From the NCBI GenBank assembly GCA_041397725.1, contig JAWKVZ010000005.1, positions 124,001 to 188,000 on the forward strand: 64,000 nt of DNA, given 5' to 3'. The stretch is from JAGRKR01 sp041397725. GTDB taxonomy: Bacteria; Pseudomonadota; Alphaproteobacteria; Rhizobiales; Hyphomicrobiaceae. Numbering within the stretch: position 1 is the first letter of the stretch; every line of letters starts with the position of its first letter. Below, piece by piece: positions 16,671-25,159 of this stretch. The notes beneath the pieces were generated by a model, which was not told the DNA's origin, did no database searches, and saw only the letters and a program-made list of their open reading frames with translations. Made by a program: the position numbers and the translations under genes.

Positions 16671-17381
16671 TTGGCGCGCCACGGGTTGATCGACACCATT
16701 ACCGATACCTTCGTGCCGATCCATCGTGACGGGCACAAGTTCCTGGCGCTGGCCGCGCTCCTCACACTGGGTCTGTTTTTCCTGTGGCCGCCGCTCGGCT
16801 GGTTCTTTGCGCTCATCACCTGCTGGGTGGCGTACTTCTTCCGCGATCCCGACAGGGTGACGCCGCTCAGGAACGGCCTCGTCATCGCGCCGGCCGACGG
16901 CAGGGTGGTGGGGCTCGAGGTGGTGACGCCACCCGCCGAGCTCGGCTTGCCGCCGGAGCCGCGCCTGCGCATCTCGATCTTTCTCTCCGTGTTCGACGTG
17001 CACGTGAACCGTGCGCCGGTCGCCGGCCGCATCAAGCGCATGGCCTACGTTCCCGGAGCCTTCGTCAACGCCGCGGCCGACAAGGCGAGCGAGGACAACG
17101 AGCGGGCCGCGCTGGTCATCGAAACCCAGGACGGCGTCGAGATCGGCGTGGTTCAGATTGCCGGTCTCGTTGCGCGTCGTATCGTGACCTTCGTCAAGGA
17201 AGGCGATAGCATCGGTGTCGGCGAACGCTTCGGCCTGATCCGCTTCGGCAGTCGCGCCGATGTCTACCTGCCGCCCGGACGAACGGCGCTGGTGTCCGTC
17301 GGGCAGCGTGCGATCGCCGGCGAGACGGTGCTGGCCGACCTGAAGTCCGACGAGCCGGAGCGCGAGGCACGCCAGGGCTGA
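16671..17381 (+). CDS. psd: Phosphatidylserine decarboxylase proenzyme (short form)
   Basis: 236 residues from a TTG start at 16671 that is preceded by GGAGAGG 4 nt away; the protein then begins ARHGLIDTITDTFVPIHRDG, matching the usual N-terminus of the ~232-residue alphaproteobacterial form. Two adjacent membrane helices lie at about 25-60. FDVHVNRAPVAG is conserved, and the self-cleavage site is FGSRADVYLP with Ser194 becoming the pyruvoyl group. It converts phosphatidylserine to phosphatidylethanolamine. The next gene, pssA, makes the phosphatidylserine, so the two act consecutively at the inner membrane. Confidence 0.93.
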   Translation: MARHGLIDTITDTFVPIHRDGHKFLALAALLTLGLFFLWPPLGWFFALITCWVAYFFRDPDRVTPLRNGLVIAPADGRVVGLEVVTPPAELGLPPEPRLRISIFLSVFDVHVNRAPVAGRIKRMAYVPGAFVNAAADKASEDNERAALVIETQDGVEIGVVQIAGLVARRIVTFVKEGDSIGVGERFGLIRFGSRADVYLPPGRTALVSVGQRAIAGETVLADLKSDEPEREARQG

Positions 17382-17552
17382 GCGTTTCCCGGCACCGGTC
17401 AGGGCCGGTCCGCAAGCCGCGGTGCTGAGGTGTGGTCTACGTCGTGGGCTCGGAACCCTGATATCCGGTTCCGGGCGCCAGCCACGGTCTCGATGGACGC
17501 AGACAGCGCTTCCATCTGAACCGGGCGCACCCTAGTCGATGCAGAGGTGGTC

Positions 17553-18437
17553 ATGCCGCTCGATCCGATCCTACCGAAGCTCGAGCAAGAGACCCGGCGG
17601 CGCCGGCGCATAGGCATCTTCCGGCACCGCAAGGTGCCCGTGCGCATGCTGGTGCCGAACTTCTTCACGCTGCTCGGGCTGTGTGCCGGCCTTACCGCCA
17701 TCCGCATGGCCATCGAGCACCGCTACGATATTGCGCTCGCCGCCATCGTCATCGCGGCGCTTCTCGACAGTGTCGACGGGCGCATCGCCCGGCTCTTGAA
17801 GGCGTCGTCGCGGTTCGGCGCCGAGCTCGACAGCCTTGCCGACTTCGTCAACTTCGGCGTCGCGCCGGCCGTGGTGCTCTACACCTGGGGCTACAACGCC
17901 TCCAAGGGGCTCGGCTGGATCGTCGTGCTGATTTTCGCGGTGGCCTCGGCATTGCGGCTGGCCCGGTTCAACGTGGCCATCGACGACGAGAAGCCGCACT
18001 GGCAGGGCAACTACTTCACCGGCATGCCGGTGCCGGCGGCGGCCATCGTCGTGATGCTGCCGGTCTATCTCGTGCACCTCGACCTGCTGCCGATCCATCG
18101 CGCACTGCTGCCGGGCTATCTCGTCTATACCCTGCTGATCGCCTTCCTGATGGTCAGCACGATCCCGACGTTCTCGGGCAAGCTGCTCGGCGAGCGCATC
18201 CCGCGTGAGATGGTCTTGCCGATCTTCGTCGTGGTCGGGGCGCTGGTCGCGCTGCTGCTGACGTATCCCTACGCGACCTTGACGGCCGCGTCCGTGGTCT
18301 ATCTCGCGCTCGTGCCGATCGCCGCCCGCCGCTTTGCGCGACATATGCGCGAGAGCGAAGCGGCAGAGGCGCGCGCGCAGGCCGAGAACGACGGTCGCCT
18401 CGTCGATCTGCGCTCTCCGGACGATGGGAAGTCCTAA
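17553..18437 (+). CDS. pssA: CDP-diacylglycerol--serine O-phosphatidyltransferase
   Basis: 294 residues and about eight hydrophobic segments. The CDP-alcohol phosphotransferase motif D-G-x2-A-R-x8-G-x3-D-x3-D is complete: DGRIARLLK at about residues 71-79, then FGAELDSLADFVNFG. This is the membrane (type II) PssA, which makes phosphatidylserine for Psd, encoded 170 bp upstream. ATG at 17553 sits behind AGAGGTGG; a GTG at 17547 within that ribosome site is less likely. The basic N-terminus (RRRRRIGIFRHRK) probably lies in the cytoplasm. Confidence 0.94.
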   Translation: MPLDPILPKLEQETRRRRRIGIFRHRKVPVRMLVPNFFTLLGLCAGLTAIRMAIEHRYDIALAAIVIAALLDSVDGRIARLLKASSRFGAELDSLADFVNFGVAPAVVLYTWGYNASKGLGWIVVLIFAVASALRLARFNVAIDDEKPHWQGNYFTGMPVPAAAIVVMLPVYLVHLDLLPIHRALLPGYLVYTLLIAFLMVSTIPTFSGKLLGERIPREMVLPIFVVVGALVALLLTYPYATLTAASVVYLALVPIAARRFARHMRESEAAEARAQAENDGRLVDLRSPDDGKS

Positions 18438-18456
18438 ACCGTGATCCGCGTGCCGT

Positions 18457-18481
18457 GATGGCGGCGCTCAGCGCTGCCATC
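18457..18481. terminator. Hairpin between convergent pssA and dehydrogenase genes
   Basis: An 11-bp stem (GATGGCGGCGC / GCGCTGCCATC, one G-T wobble) with a TCA loop lies 19 bp after the pssA stop. It sits between convergent genes, so it may terminate both; no T-tract is present. Confidence 0.5.
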
Positions 18482-18546
18482 GCAAGTGCGGTCGAGGACG
18501 CGGCCGGCCTCCTTGATCGAGCCGCCCGCGCCCCGCCGGCATCCGT

Positions 18547-19662
18547 TCAGATGCGCGCCTTGATGCGCTTGCCCATCTCGGTCGTGCTAGCCGTACCGCC
18601 GACATCGCTCGTGCGCGAGGCGGGATCGCCGATCGAGCCCTCGACGGCGGCGTTGAGCAGACGTGCCGCCTCGCGGGCCGCCGCAAGCCCCAGCCGCGTG
18701 CCGAGCACATCGAGCATCATCGTGCCCGATTGGAGCAGCGCGAAGGGATTGGCGAGCCCCTTGCCGGCGATGTCGGGCGCCGAGCCATGGGTCGCCTGGG
18801 CCATGATGTGTTTCGGTGCGACGGCGATGCCGGGCGCCATGCCGAGGCCGCCGACAAGCGCCGCCGCCTCGTCCGTCAGGATGTCGCCGTACATGTTGGT
18901 CGTCACCACGACGTCGAAGCGCGTCGGCTTCAGAATGATGTCATGGGCGAAGGTGTCGACCATCATCTCCTCGGCCTCGACGTCGGGATAGTCCTGCGCC
19001 AGCCGGCGGAACTCCTCGGCGAACATGCCGCACGAGAGCTTGAAGACGGTATCCTTGTGGACGGCCGTCACCTTCTTGCGGCGACGGCGGGCGACCTCGA
19101 AGGCGGCGCGGCAGATGCGCGACGACTGGCGCCGGGTGATGACGCGGACCGAGATCGTCACGTCCTCCGTCGGGCGGAACTCGCCCTTGCCGAGGAACAT
19201 GTTGCGGTCGGGCTGGAAACCCTCGTTGTTCTCGCGCAGAAATACCAGATCGACGTCCGGTCGGATGCACGGCACGCCGGGATAGGATTTGAACGGCTTG
19301 ATGCCGCAGAACATGTCGAAATGACGCCGGATGATCGGGTGCGGGTTGATGGCCTCGGGCACCTTGGGATAGAGGCGATGGCCGATCGGGCCGAGCACCC
19401 AGCCGTCGAGGGACGAGAGTGCGTCGAGCGTCCCTTCCGGCATCGTGTGGCCGTGGCTGTCGAGCGCCTTGCGGCCGATCGGGATCTCGCGCCAGTCGAT
19501 CTTCAGGCCGGCCTTGTCGGCCGCCGCGCTCATGAGATCGACGACGACGGGCGTGATCTCGAGGCCGATATCGTCGCCGGCCATGATGCCGATGGCGAGC
19601 GACGAGCGGCCGCTGCCATGCTGGGCTTCCTGGACGGGATCGGGATAGCCGATAGCGCTCAT
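18547..19662 (-). CDS. Isocitrate/isopropylmalate dehydrogenase family enzyme
   Basis: 371 residues of the beta-decarboxylating dehydrogenase family. Recognisable features are the N-terminal IGIMAGDDIGLEI, the substrate-region FLRENNEGFQPD, the lysine in TAVHKDTVFKL, the metal-binding aspartates of NMYGDILTDEAA, and the NAD-site THGSAPDIAGKG-type segment near residue 285. The REN motif rather than REL argues against a standard LeuB, and the sequence is not a canonical Icd. Tartrate, homoisocitrate or 3-substituted malate are possible substrates, but none can be assigned. ATG at 19662 follows GGAGA; an in-frame start at 19680 is possible. The gene is divergent from hisF. Confidence 0.8.
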   Translation of the reverse strand: MSAIGYPDPVQEAQHGSGRSSLAIGIMAGDDIGLEITPVVVDLMSAAADKAGLKIDWREIPIGRKALDSHGHTMPEGTLDALSSLDGWVLGPIGHRLYPKVPEAINPHPIIRRHFDMFCGIKPFKSYPGVPCIRPDVDLVFLRENNEGFQPDRNMFLGKGEFRPTEDVTISVRVITRRQSSRICRAAFEVARRRRKKVTAVHKDTVFKLSCGMFAEEFRRLAQDYPDVEAEEMMVDTFAHDIILKPTRFDVVVTTNMYGDILTDEAAALVGGLGMAPGIAVAPKHIMAQATHGSAPDIAGKGLANPFALLQSGTMMLDVLGTRLGLAAAREAARLLNAAVEGSIGDPASRTSDVGGTASTTEMGKRIKARI

Positions 19663-19718
19663 GCGAGGTCTCCGTGGCATTAACGACGTGTCGAGGTCGA
19701 TGGGGTGGGTTCCGATTG

Positions 19719-19760
19719 GCTCGCGCGATCATGTTGGCGTAAGCTTGCGCTCGCGCGATC
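19719..19760. promoter_or_regulatory. Direct repeat in the divergent hisF promoter region
   Basis: The 12-mer GCTCGCGCGATC occurs at 19719-19730 and again at 19749-19760. The copies start exactly 30 bp apart, close to three helical turns, and lie in the 162-bp interval between divergent genes. Such helically phased repeats can be regulator sites, but no known operator is recognised. Confidence 0.25.
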
Positions 19761-19824
19761 GTGCGGCCATTAATGCGGCCGGTCCGCGATCGTCGCAACC
19801 CATAATCCGTAGTCCGATGCCGTC

Positions 19825-20601
19825 ATGCTCAAGATCCGTGTCATTCCCTGCCTGGACGTGAAGGACGGCCGCGTCGTCAAGGGCGTCAATTTCGTCGATC
19901 TGCGCGATGCCGGAGATCCGGTCGAGGCCGCCGCCGCCTACGATGCCGCCGGGGCGGACGAGCTGTGCTTTCTGGACATTACTGCGAGCCACGAGAACCG
20001 CGGCATCATGCTCGACATCGTGCAACGCACGGCCGAGCGCTGCTTCATGCCTCTGACGGTCGGGGGCGGCGTGCGGACCGTTGCGGATATCCGCCGGCTG
20101 CTCGAGGCCGGGGCCGACAAGGTTTCGATCAACACCGCTGCGGTCAAGGAACGCCAGTTCGTCGCCGAGGCTTCGGAGAAGTTCGGCGCCCAGTGCATCG
20201 TCGTGGCCATCGACGCCAAGCGGGTCTCGGCCGCCGGGGCAGCCGACCGCTGGGAGATCTTCACGCACGGCGGGCGCCATCCGACCGGCATCGATGCCAT
20301 CGCCTATGCCCGCGAGGTCGTCGATCTCGGGGCCGGCGAGATCCTGCTGACCTCCATGGATCGCGACGGCACGCGGGATGGCTTCGACCTGGCGCTGACA
20401 TGCGCCATCGCCGATGCGGTCTCGGTTCCGGTGATCGCCTCGGGCGGCGTCGGCACGCTGCAGCACCTCGTCGACGGCGTCAATCGGGGGCATGCCAGCG
20501 CCGTGCTCGCGGCGTCGATCTTCCATTTCGGCCAGCATACGATCGGCGAGGCCAAGCGCTACATGGCCGAGCACGGCGTAGCCGTGCGGCTCGACGCGTG
20601 A
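19825..20601 (+). CDS. hisF: Imidazole glycerol phosphate synthase cyclase subunit
   Basis: 258 residues, a TIM barrel. The catalytic Asp11 is in RVIPCLDVKDGRVVKG, and the second aspartate lies in CIVVAIDAKR near 132. VGGGVRT and ASGGVGTLQHL are the phosphate-binding loops. HisF uses ammonia from HisH to make IGP and AICAR in histidine synthesis. hisB, hisH and hisA, which commonly precede hisF in related genomes, are not here; an oppositely oriented dehydrogenase gene occupies that position. hisE follows after 134 bp. Confidence 0.97.
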   Translation: MLKIRVIPCLDVKDGRVVKGVNFVDLRDAGDPVEAAAAYDAAGADELCFLDITASHENRGIMLDIVQRTAERCFMPLTVGGGVRTVADIRRLLEAGADKVSINTAAVKERQFVAEASEKFGAQCIVVAIDAKRVSAAGAADRWEIFTHGGRHPTGIDAIAYAREVVDLGAGEILLTSMDRDGTRDGFDLALTCAIADAVSVPVIASGGVGTLQHLVDGVNRGHASAVLAASIFHFGQHTIGEAKRYMAEHGVAVRLDA

Positions 20602-20735
20602 AAGGCGGCCTGCCGGAGCCTCTGCGGTGTCCGGCACAAACCTTTCCTCCCGAATGCCGATTGCTGGCCGACCGGCCTGGGGTGTATGGCTTGGTATGCC
20701 GGCCTCGAGGCGGCAGAAACGAGATGAGGTAGCTC

Positions 20736-21065
20736 ATGGCCGACGACGTTCTCGGCCGACTTGCAGCAACGATCAGGGCCAGGCGCGCGGAAAGCGCCGA
20801 GAAGTCCTACACGCGGCAGCTTCTCGAAGCGGGTCCGGCGCGTTGCGCCAAGAAGCTCGGCGAGGAAGCCGTGGAGACCGTCATCGCCGCCACCGGGGAG
20901 TCCCGGGACGCGCTGCGGGCGGAAGCGGCCGACCTCATCTATCATCTGTTGGTGCTGCTCGAGTGCCGCGAGGTGGATGTCGCGGATGTGCTCAGGGAGC
21001 TCGAGCGCCGCATGGGGACCTCTGGTCTTGTCGAGAAGGCGTCGCGCGGCGCCGGTGGCGCGTAG
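20736..21065 (+). CDS. hisE: Phosphoribosyl-ATP pyrophosphatase
   Basis: 109 residues, all-alpha MazG-like fold. The metal-binding acidic residues are in KKLGEEAVETVIAA (about residues 45-58) and AADLIYHLLVLLE (about 69-81). It hydrolyses PR-ATP to PR-AMP, the second step of histidine synthesis. It lies between hisF and coaA (4-bp gap), an arrangement common in Hyphomicrobiales, and is likely co-transcribed with both. Confidence 0.95.
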   Translation: MADDVLGRLAATIRARRAESAEKSYTRQLLEAGPARCAKKLGEEAVETVIAATGESRDALRAEAADLIYHLLVLLECREVDVADVLRELERRMGTSGLVEKASRGAGGA

Positions 21066-21068
21066 ACG

Positions 21069-22043
21069 ATGACCGAGATGCTCGAGAAGGCCGCGAAAGC
21101 GCAGAACCTGGAATTCTCGCCTTATCAGGTTTTCACCCGCGAGGAGTGGGCCAGACTGCGCGCCGACACTCTGATGACGCTGGCGGCCGCGGAGCTGCGC
21201 CAGCTTTCGGGCGTCATCGAGGAGCCTTCGGTCTCGGAGGTCGAGGAAATCTACCTGCCGATGTCACGGCTGCTCAATCTCTATGCCGGCGCCTCGCAGC
21301 AGCTCCACGCGGTCATCTCGGACTTCCTGGGCAAGAACAGCGGCAAGGTGCCCTTCATCATCGGGTTGGCCGGCTCCGTCGCGGTCGGCAAGAGCACCGT
21401 GGCGCGCGTGTTGCGCGCCCTGCTGGCGCGCTGGCCCAACACACCCCGCGTCGATCTGGTCACGACGGACGGCTTCCTGAAGCCCAATCACGAGCTGCAG
21501 GCCCTCGGCATCATGCATCGCAAGGGCTTTCCGGAGAGCTTCAACACTGCGCAGCTGCTGAACTTCCTGGCTGACGTCAAGGCCGGGCGCCCGCGTGTCG
21601 AGGCGCCGGTCTACTCGCATTTCCACTACGATATCCTGGCCACGCAGCGGATCATCGTGGATCAGCCGGACATCCTCATCGTCGAAGGCCTGAACGTCCT
21701 GCAGCCCGCGCGCCTGCCGACGGACGGCACGGCCATCCCCTTCGTCTCGGATTTCTTCGACTTCTCGATCTACATCGACGCCGATCCGCAAGTGATCGAG
21801 CGCTGGTATCTCGAGCGCTTCATGCGTCTGCGCCAGACGGCGTTCCGCGACCCCGGCGCCTATTTCCACCGCTATGCGACGCTGACGGACGAGGAGGCGC
21901 ACGCCACCGCTCTCGAGATCTGGCGGACGATCAACTCCAAGAACCTCAGGGAAAACATCATCCCGACGCGCCAGCGCGCGCACCTCATCCTGCGCAAGGG
22001 TATGAACCACACGATCGAGAGCGTGGCGTTGCGCAAGCTCTGA
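21069..22043 (+). CDS. coaA: Type I pantothenate kinase
   Basis: 324 residues. The P-loop is GSVAVGKST (about residues 101-109), followed by VDLVTTDGFLKPN, HFHYDIL and a C-terminal KGMNHTIESVALRKL, all canonical for CoaA. It phosphorylates pantothenate, the first step of coenzyme A synthesis, and family members are usually feedback-inhibited by CoA. It follows hisE by only 4 bp, so it probably forms an operon with hisF-hisE. Confidence 0.96.
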   Translation: MTEMLEKAAKAQNLEFSPYQVFTREEWARLRADTLMTLAAAELRQLSGVIEEPSVSEVEEIYLPMSRLLNLYAGASQQLHAVISDFLGKNSGKVPFIIGLAGSVAVGKSTVARVLRALLARWPNTPRVDLVTTDGFLKPNHELQALGIMHRKGFPESFNTAQLLNFLADVKAGRPRVEAPVYSHFHYDILATQRIIVDQPDILIVEGLNVLQPARLPTDGTAIPFVSDFFDFSIYIDADPQVIERWYLERFMRLRQTAFRDPGAYFHRYATLTDEEAHATALEIWRTINSKNLRENIIPTRQRAHLILRKGMNHTIESVALRKL

Positions 22044-22088
22044 GCCGCCGCGCGCCATTGCCTCCGTTGCGGCAGCGCCGTCAGGCGT

Positions 22089-22508
22089 TCAGCGGCGGCG
22101 TCCCTGCCAGCGGCCGCCCGGGATGGGGAGCAGCCGCGATACGTCGCGGGCGTAGAGGTATACCCAGGCGTCGAACTCGTCGCCGTCGCCAAGCCGCGCC
22201 GTCACGATCTCTCGCGAATAGAGGTGCGGCTTGCGGCTCTCGTCGGCGCAGCCCTCGTAGCGGTCGAGGGCATCCAGTACGCGGCCAGCGCGCCTCAGCT
22301 CGAACAATTCGCCGAACACGCGGTCGCGCACGCCCTCGGAGCGTACAGCCCCAGGGTACCAGCCGAGACTGTAGAGCCGCCCGCTGAACGAGGCCTCGCC
22401 GAGCAGGCGCGCGTGCTGTTCCAGGAGCCGTGCAGCCGGATGGGCCGAGCCCTGCATGAGTGTCCCGTACACCAGGAGATGCTCTGATGCGTCCACCGCC
22501 ACCACCAC
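22089..22508 (-). CDS. Gamma-glutamylcyclotransferase-like (AIG2/GGCT fold) protein
   Basis: About 139 residues. The substrate-binding motif VYGTLMQG near the N-terminus and FGELFELRRAGRVLDALDRYEG in the middle match the GGCT/AIG2 superfamily, in which a glutamate in that middle region acts as general base. Activity could be on gamma-glutamyl amines or peptides; I cannot tell which. The start is uncertain. Several GTG codons lie at 22508-22496 and no ATG is nearby; the frame stays open to 22682 but without recognisable sequence. It is convergent with coaA and 200 bp from a divergent ABC-F gene. Confidence 0.72.
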   Translation of the reverse strand: MVVAVDASEHLLVYGTLMQGSAHPAARLLEQHARLLGEASFSGRLYSLGWYPGAVRSEGVRDRVFGELFELRRAGRVLDALDRYEGCADESRKPHLYSREIVTARLGDGDEFDAWVYLYARDVSRLLPIPGGRWQGRRR

Positions 22509-22708
22509 CGAGCGAATCAGCGTGAATGCGTCAGTGTGGCGTTTTGAAGCGTCCGCTACAACCCTGCCGCCCTCCCCAATCCGCAGACGATGCGCGGGGT
22601 GCGCGGATGCTCCGTGTCGGCCATGCCCGGCCGGCTGAGCGAGCCATCCAGCGGCTGGTGTGAACCGCCTCGTGACAGGCACGCTGCTTGCCGCTATGCC
22701 ATCGGCCG

Positions 22709-24619
22709 ATGCTGCACATCAACGACCTCACCTATCGGATCGAAGGGCGCGTCCTGCTGGAGGGCGCCTCCGCCGGGATTCCGGCCGGCCACAAAGTCGG
22801 ACTCGTCGGGCGCAACGGCACCGGCAAGACCACGCTGCTGCGTCTCATCGCCGGCGAACTGTCGCCCGACGACGGCAGCATCCGCATGCCGCGCAACGCC
22901 CGCGTCGGCTGGGTGGCCCAGGAAGCCCCCGGCGGACCCGAGACGCTGCTCGAGTGGGTGCTTATGGCCGATGTCGAGCGCGCCAGCCTGCTGGCCGAGG
23001 CCGAAACCGCAACCGATCCGCACCGCATCGCCGAGGTCCACGTCCGCTTGAACGACATCGATGCGCATGCCGCCCCGGCTCGCGCTGCCCAGATCCTGTC
23101 GGGCCTCGGCTTCCCGCCCGCGGCGCAGGCGCGGCCGTGCGCGGAGTTCTCCGGCGGTTGGCGCATGCGCGTCGCGCTCGCCGCCATCCTGTTCACGGCG
23201 CCGGATCTCCTGCTGCTCGACGAGCCCTCGAACTACCTCGATCTCGAGGGCACGCTGTGGCTTGAAAGCTATCTCAAGAGCTATCCGGGCACGGTGCTGC
23301 TGGTCAGCCACGACCGCGATCTTCTCAACAAGGCGGTCGGCAGCATCCTGCATCTTTCCGGTGGCAAGCTCACGCTCTACGCCGGCGGCTACGACGCCTT
23401 CGAGGAGGCGCGGCGCGAGCGCCAGCGTCTCGACCTCAAGCTCAAGCGCAAGCAGGACGACGAGCGGCGCCATATGGAGGCCTTCATCGAGCGCTTCCGG
23501 GCCAAGGCGACCAAGGCGCGGCAGGCGCAGAGCCGCATCAAGGCGTTGGCGCGCCTGCAACCAATCGCCGAGCAGGTCGAGGAGCGCGTCGTGCCGTTCC
23601 GCTTCCCGAGCCCGGCCAAGGTGCTGGCGAGCCCGCTGGTGCGCTTCGAGCAGGCCGCCGTCGGCTACGAGCCGGAAAAGCCGGTGCTGACGGGCCTCGA
23701 TCTCAGGCTCGACGCTGACGATCGCATCGCGTTGCTCGGCTCGAACGGCAACGGCAAGAGCACGTTCGCCAAGCTGCTGGCGGGGCGTCTGGCGCCCATG
23801 CGCGGCATCCGCCGGGCGTCGGACAAGATGACCGTCGGCTATTTCGCGCAGCACCAGATGGACGATCTGCCGGAGCGACAGACGCCATTCGGGCTCATCA
23901 GCTCGCTGATGCCGGAGGCGTCGGAATCGGCGCGGCGCGCCCGCCTCGGGCAGATCGGTTTCGGATTCGAGAAGGCGGATACGGAAACGCAGAACCTCTC
24001 AGGCGGCGAGAAGGCGCGGCTCCTGTTCGCGGTCGCGACGTTCGGCGGGCCCAACCTGCTGATCCTCGACGAGCCGACCAATCACCTCGATGTCGACAGC
24101 CGCGAGGCTCTGATCCGCGCGCTGGCCGAGTTCGAGGGGGCGGTGGTGCTCATCAGCCACGACCGCCACCTGGTCGAGGCATCGGCCGACCGGCTCTGGA
24201 TCGTCCGGGGCGGCACCGTCGAGCCCTATGACGGCGACATGGAGAGCTACCGCGCCCTGTGTCTCGCCGAGCGCGACCTCTCCTCCGAGCCGCGGCGCGA
24301 GCGCAGCGAGGACGCCGGCGCCGAGCGAGTCAGCGCCAAGGACGCCCGCCGTCTCGCGGCTCAGCGGCGGACCAGTCTCGCTCCGCTGAAGCGCATGGTC
24401 GTCGAGGCGGAGAAGGAGATGGAGCGGATATCGGCTGCCATTGCCGTAATCGACGCGTCGCTGGCCGATGCGAGCCTTTATTCGAGCGATCCCGAGCGCG
24501 CCAAGCGGCTGGTCGAAGAGCGGGGCAAGCAGGCCCGGGCGCTGGGCGAGGCGGAGGAGCGCTGGCTGGCCGAGAGCGAGGCCTACGAGGCCGCGGCGGC
24601 GGAGTTGGCGGACAATTGA
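22709..24619 (+). CDS. ABC-F family ATPase (Uup/YheS-like)
   Basis: 636 residues with two ABC cassettes and no membrane segments. Cassette 1: Walker A GRNGTGKTT (34-42), signature FSGGW, Walker B LLLLDEPSNYLD. Cassette 2: Walker A GSNGNGKST near 343, LSGGEKARLL, LLILDEPTNHLD. A basic linker rich in Arg/Lys/Gln (about 230-285) separates them, and the C-terminal 130 residues are predicted coiled coil. ABC-F proteins act on ribosomes or translation rather than as transporters. The start ATG at 22709 fits the first strand; a codon at 22688 is in frame. Confidence 0.92.
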   Translation: MLHINDLTYRIEGRVLLEGASAGIPAGHKVGLVGRNGTGKTTLLRLIAGELSPDDGSIRMPRNARVGWVAQEAPGGPETLLEWVLMADVERASLLAEAETATDPHRIAEVHVRLNDIDAHAAPARAAQILSGLGFPPAAQARPCAEFSGGWRMRVALAAILFTAPDLLLLDEPSNYLDLEGTLWLESYLKSYPGTVLLVSHDRDLLNKAVGSILHLSGGKLTLYAGGYDAFEEARRERQRLDLKLKRKQDDERRHMEAFIERFRAKATKARQAQSRIKALARLQPIAEQVEERVVPFRFPSPAKVLASPLVRFEQAAVGYEPEKPVLTGLDLRLDADDRIALLGSNGNGKSTFAKLLAGRLAPMRGIRRASDKMTVGYFAQHQMDDLPERQTPFGLISSLMPEASESARRARLGQIGFGFEKADTETQNLSGGEKARLLFAVATFGGPNLLILDEPTNHLDVDSREALIRALAEFEGAVVLISHDRHLVEASADRLWIVRGGTVEPYDGDMESYRALCLAERDLSSEPRRERSEDAGAERVSAKDARRLAAQRRTSLAPLKRMVVEAEKEMERISAAIAVIDASLADASLYSSDPERAKRLVEERGKQARALGEAEERWLAESEAYEAAAAELADN

Positions 24620-24821
24620 GGGCTTTTCAGGCCAGCCGCGCGGCCATCGGGCCGTGAGACGAAAGGCCGTCCCGGTTCGGCACGCGAGTGGACAGGCCGG
24701 TTCGCTTCTGCTAGAAGCTTGCCCACAGGCGGGAAACGAAGAGTGGCGCGCGCCGCGGCGGGTGGGCGTGCCATGTGCGTTTCCTTTATCAATTTTCAAT
24801 TTCGTCCAAGGACAGGCACGC

Positions 24822-25061
24822 GTGCAGGTTATCGTTCGCGACAACAACGTCGATCAGGCCTTGAAGGCCCTCAAGAAGAAGATGCAGCGGGAAGGCATCT
24901 TCCGTGAGATGAAGCTCCGGAACTACTACGAGAAGCCCTCGGAGCGGCGGGCGCGCGAGAAGGCCGAGGCCGTTCGCCGTGCACGCAAGCTGGCGCGCAA
25001 GCGCGCGCAGCGCGAGGGGCTGATCCCGGGCAAGGCTGCGGTCAAGCCGGCGGCCCGATAA
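24822..25061 (+). CDS. rpsU: 30S ribosomal protein S21
   Basis: 79 residues from a GTG start at 24822 preceded by AAGGACAGG. The protein QVIVRDNNVDQALKALKKKM is the typical bS21 N-terminus, and the C-terminal half is highly basic (RRARKLARKRAQREG). It binds the small subunit and aids initiation. It appears monocistronic: an AT-rich leader (24780-24810) lies upstream and a hairpin follows the stop. Confidence 0.95.
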   Translation: MQVIVRDNNVDQALKALKKKMQREGIFREMKLRNYYEKPSERRAREKAEAVRRARKLARKRAQREGLIPGKAAVKPAAR

Positions 25062-25068
25062 GTCCTGA

Positions 25069-25097
25069 GGCAGGGTGCCCCGACGGTGCGTCCTGCC
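25069..25097 (+). terminator. Hairpin downstream of rpsU
   Basis: GGCAGGGTGC pairs with GCGTCCTGCC (10 bp, two wobbles) around a 9-nt loop, 7 bp after the rpsU stop and ahead of a convergent gene. This is a probable terminator without a clear T-tract. Confidence 0.5.
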
Positions 25098-25159
25098 GAA
25101 CCACCGGTCCAGCTTCACACTGTCGTCTTTGCGCCGTAGGTCCGCGTGGCCTGCGGCTT

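Noticed and set aside
14502..17003. 833-codon minus-strand frame spanning hflC, degP and psd
   Set aside because: It crosses three clearly identified + strand genes and has no family features.
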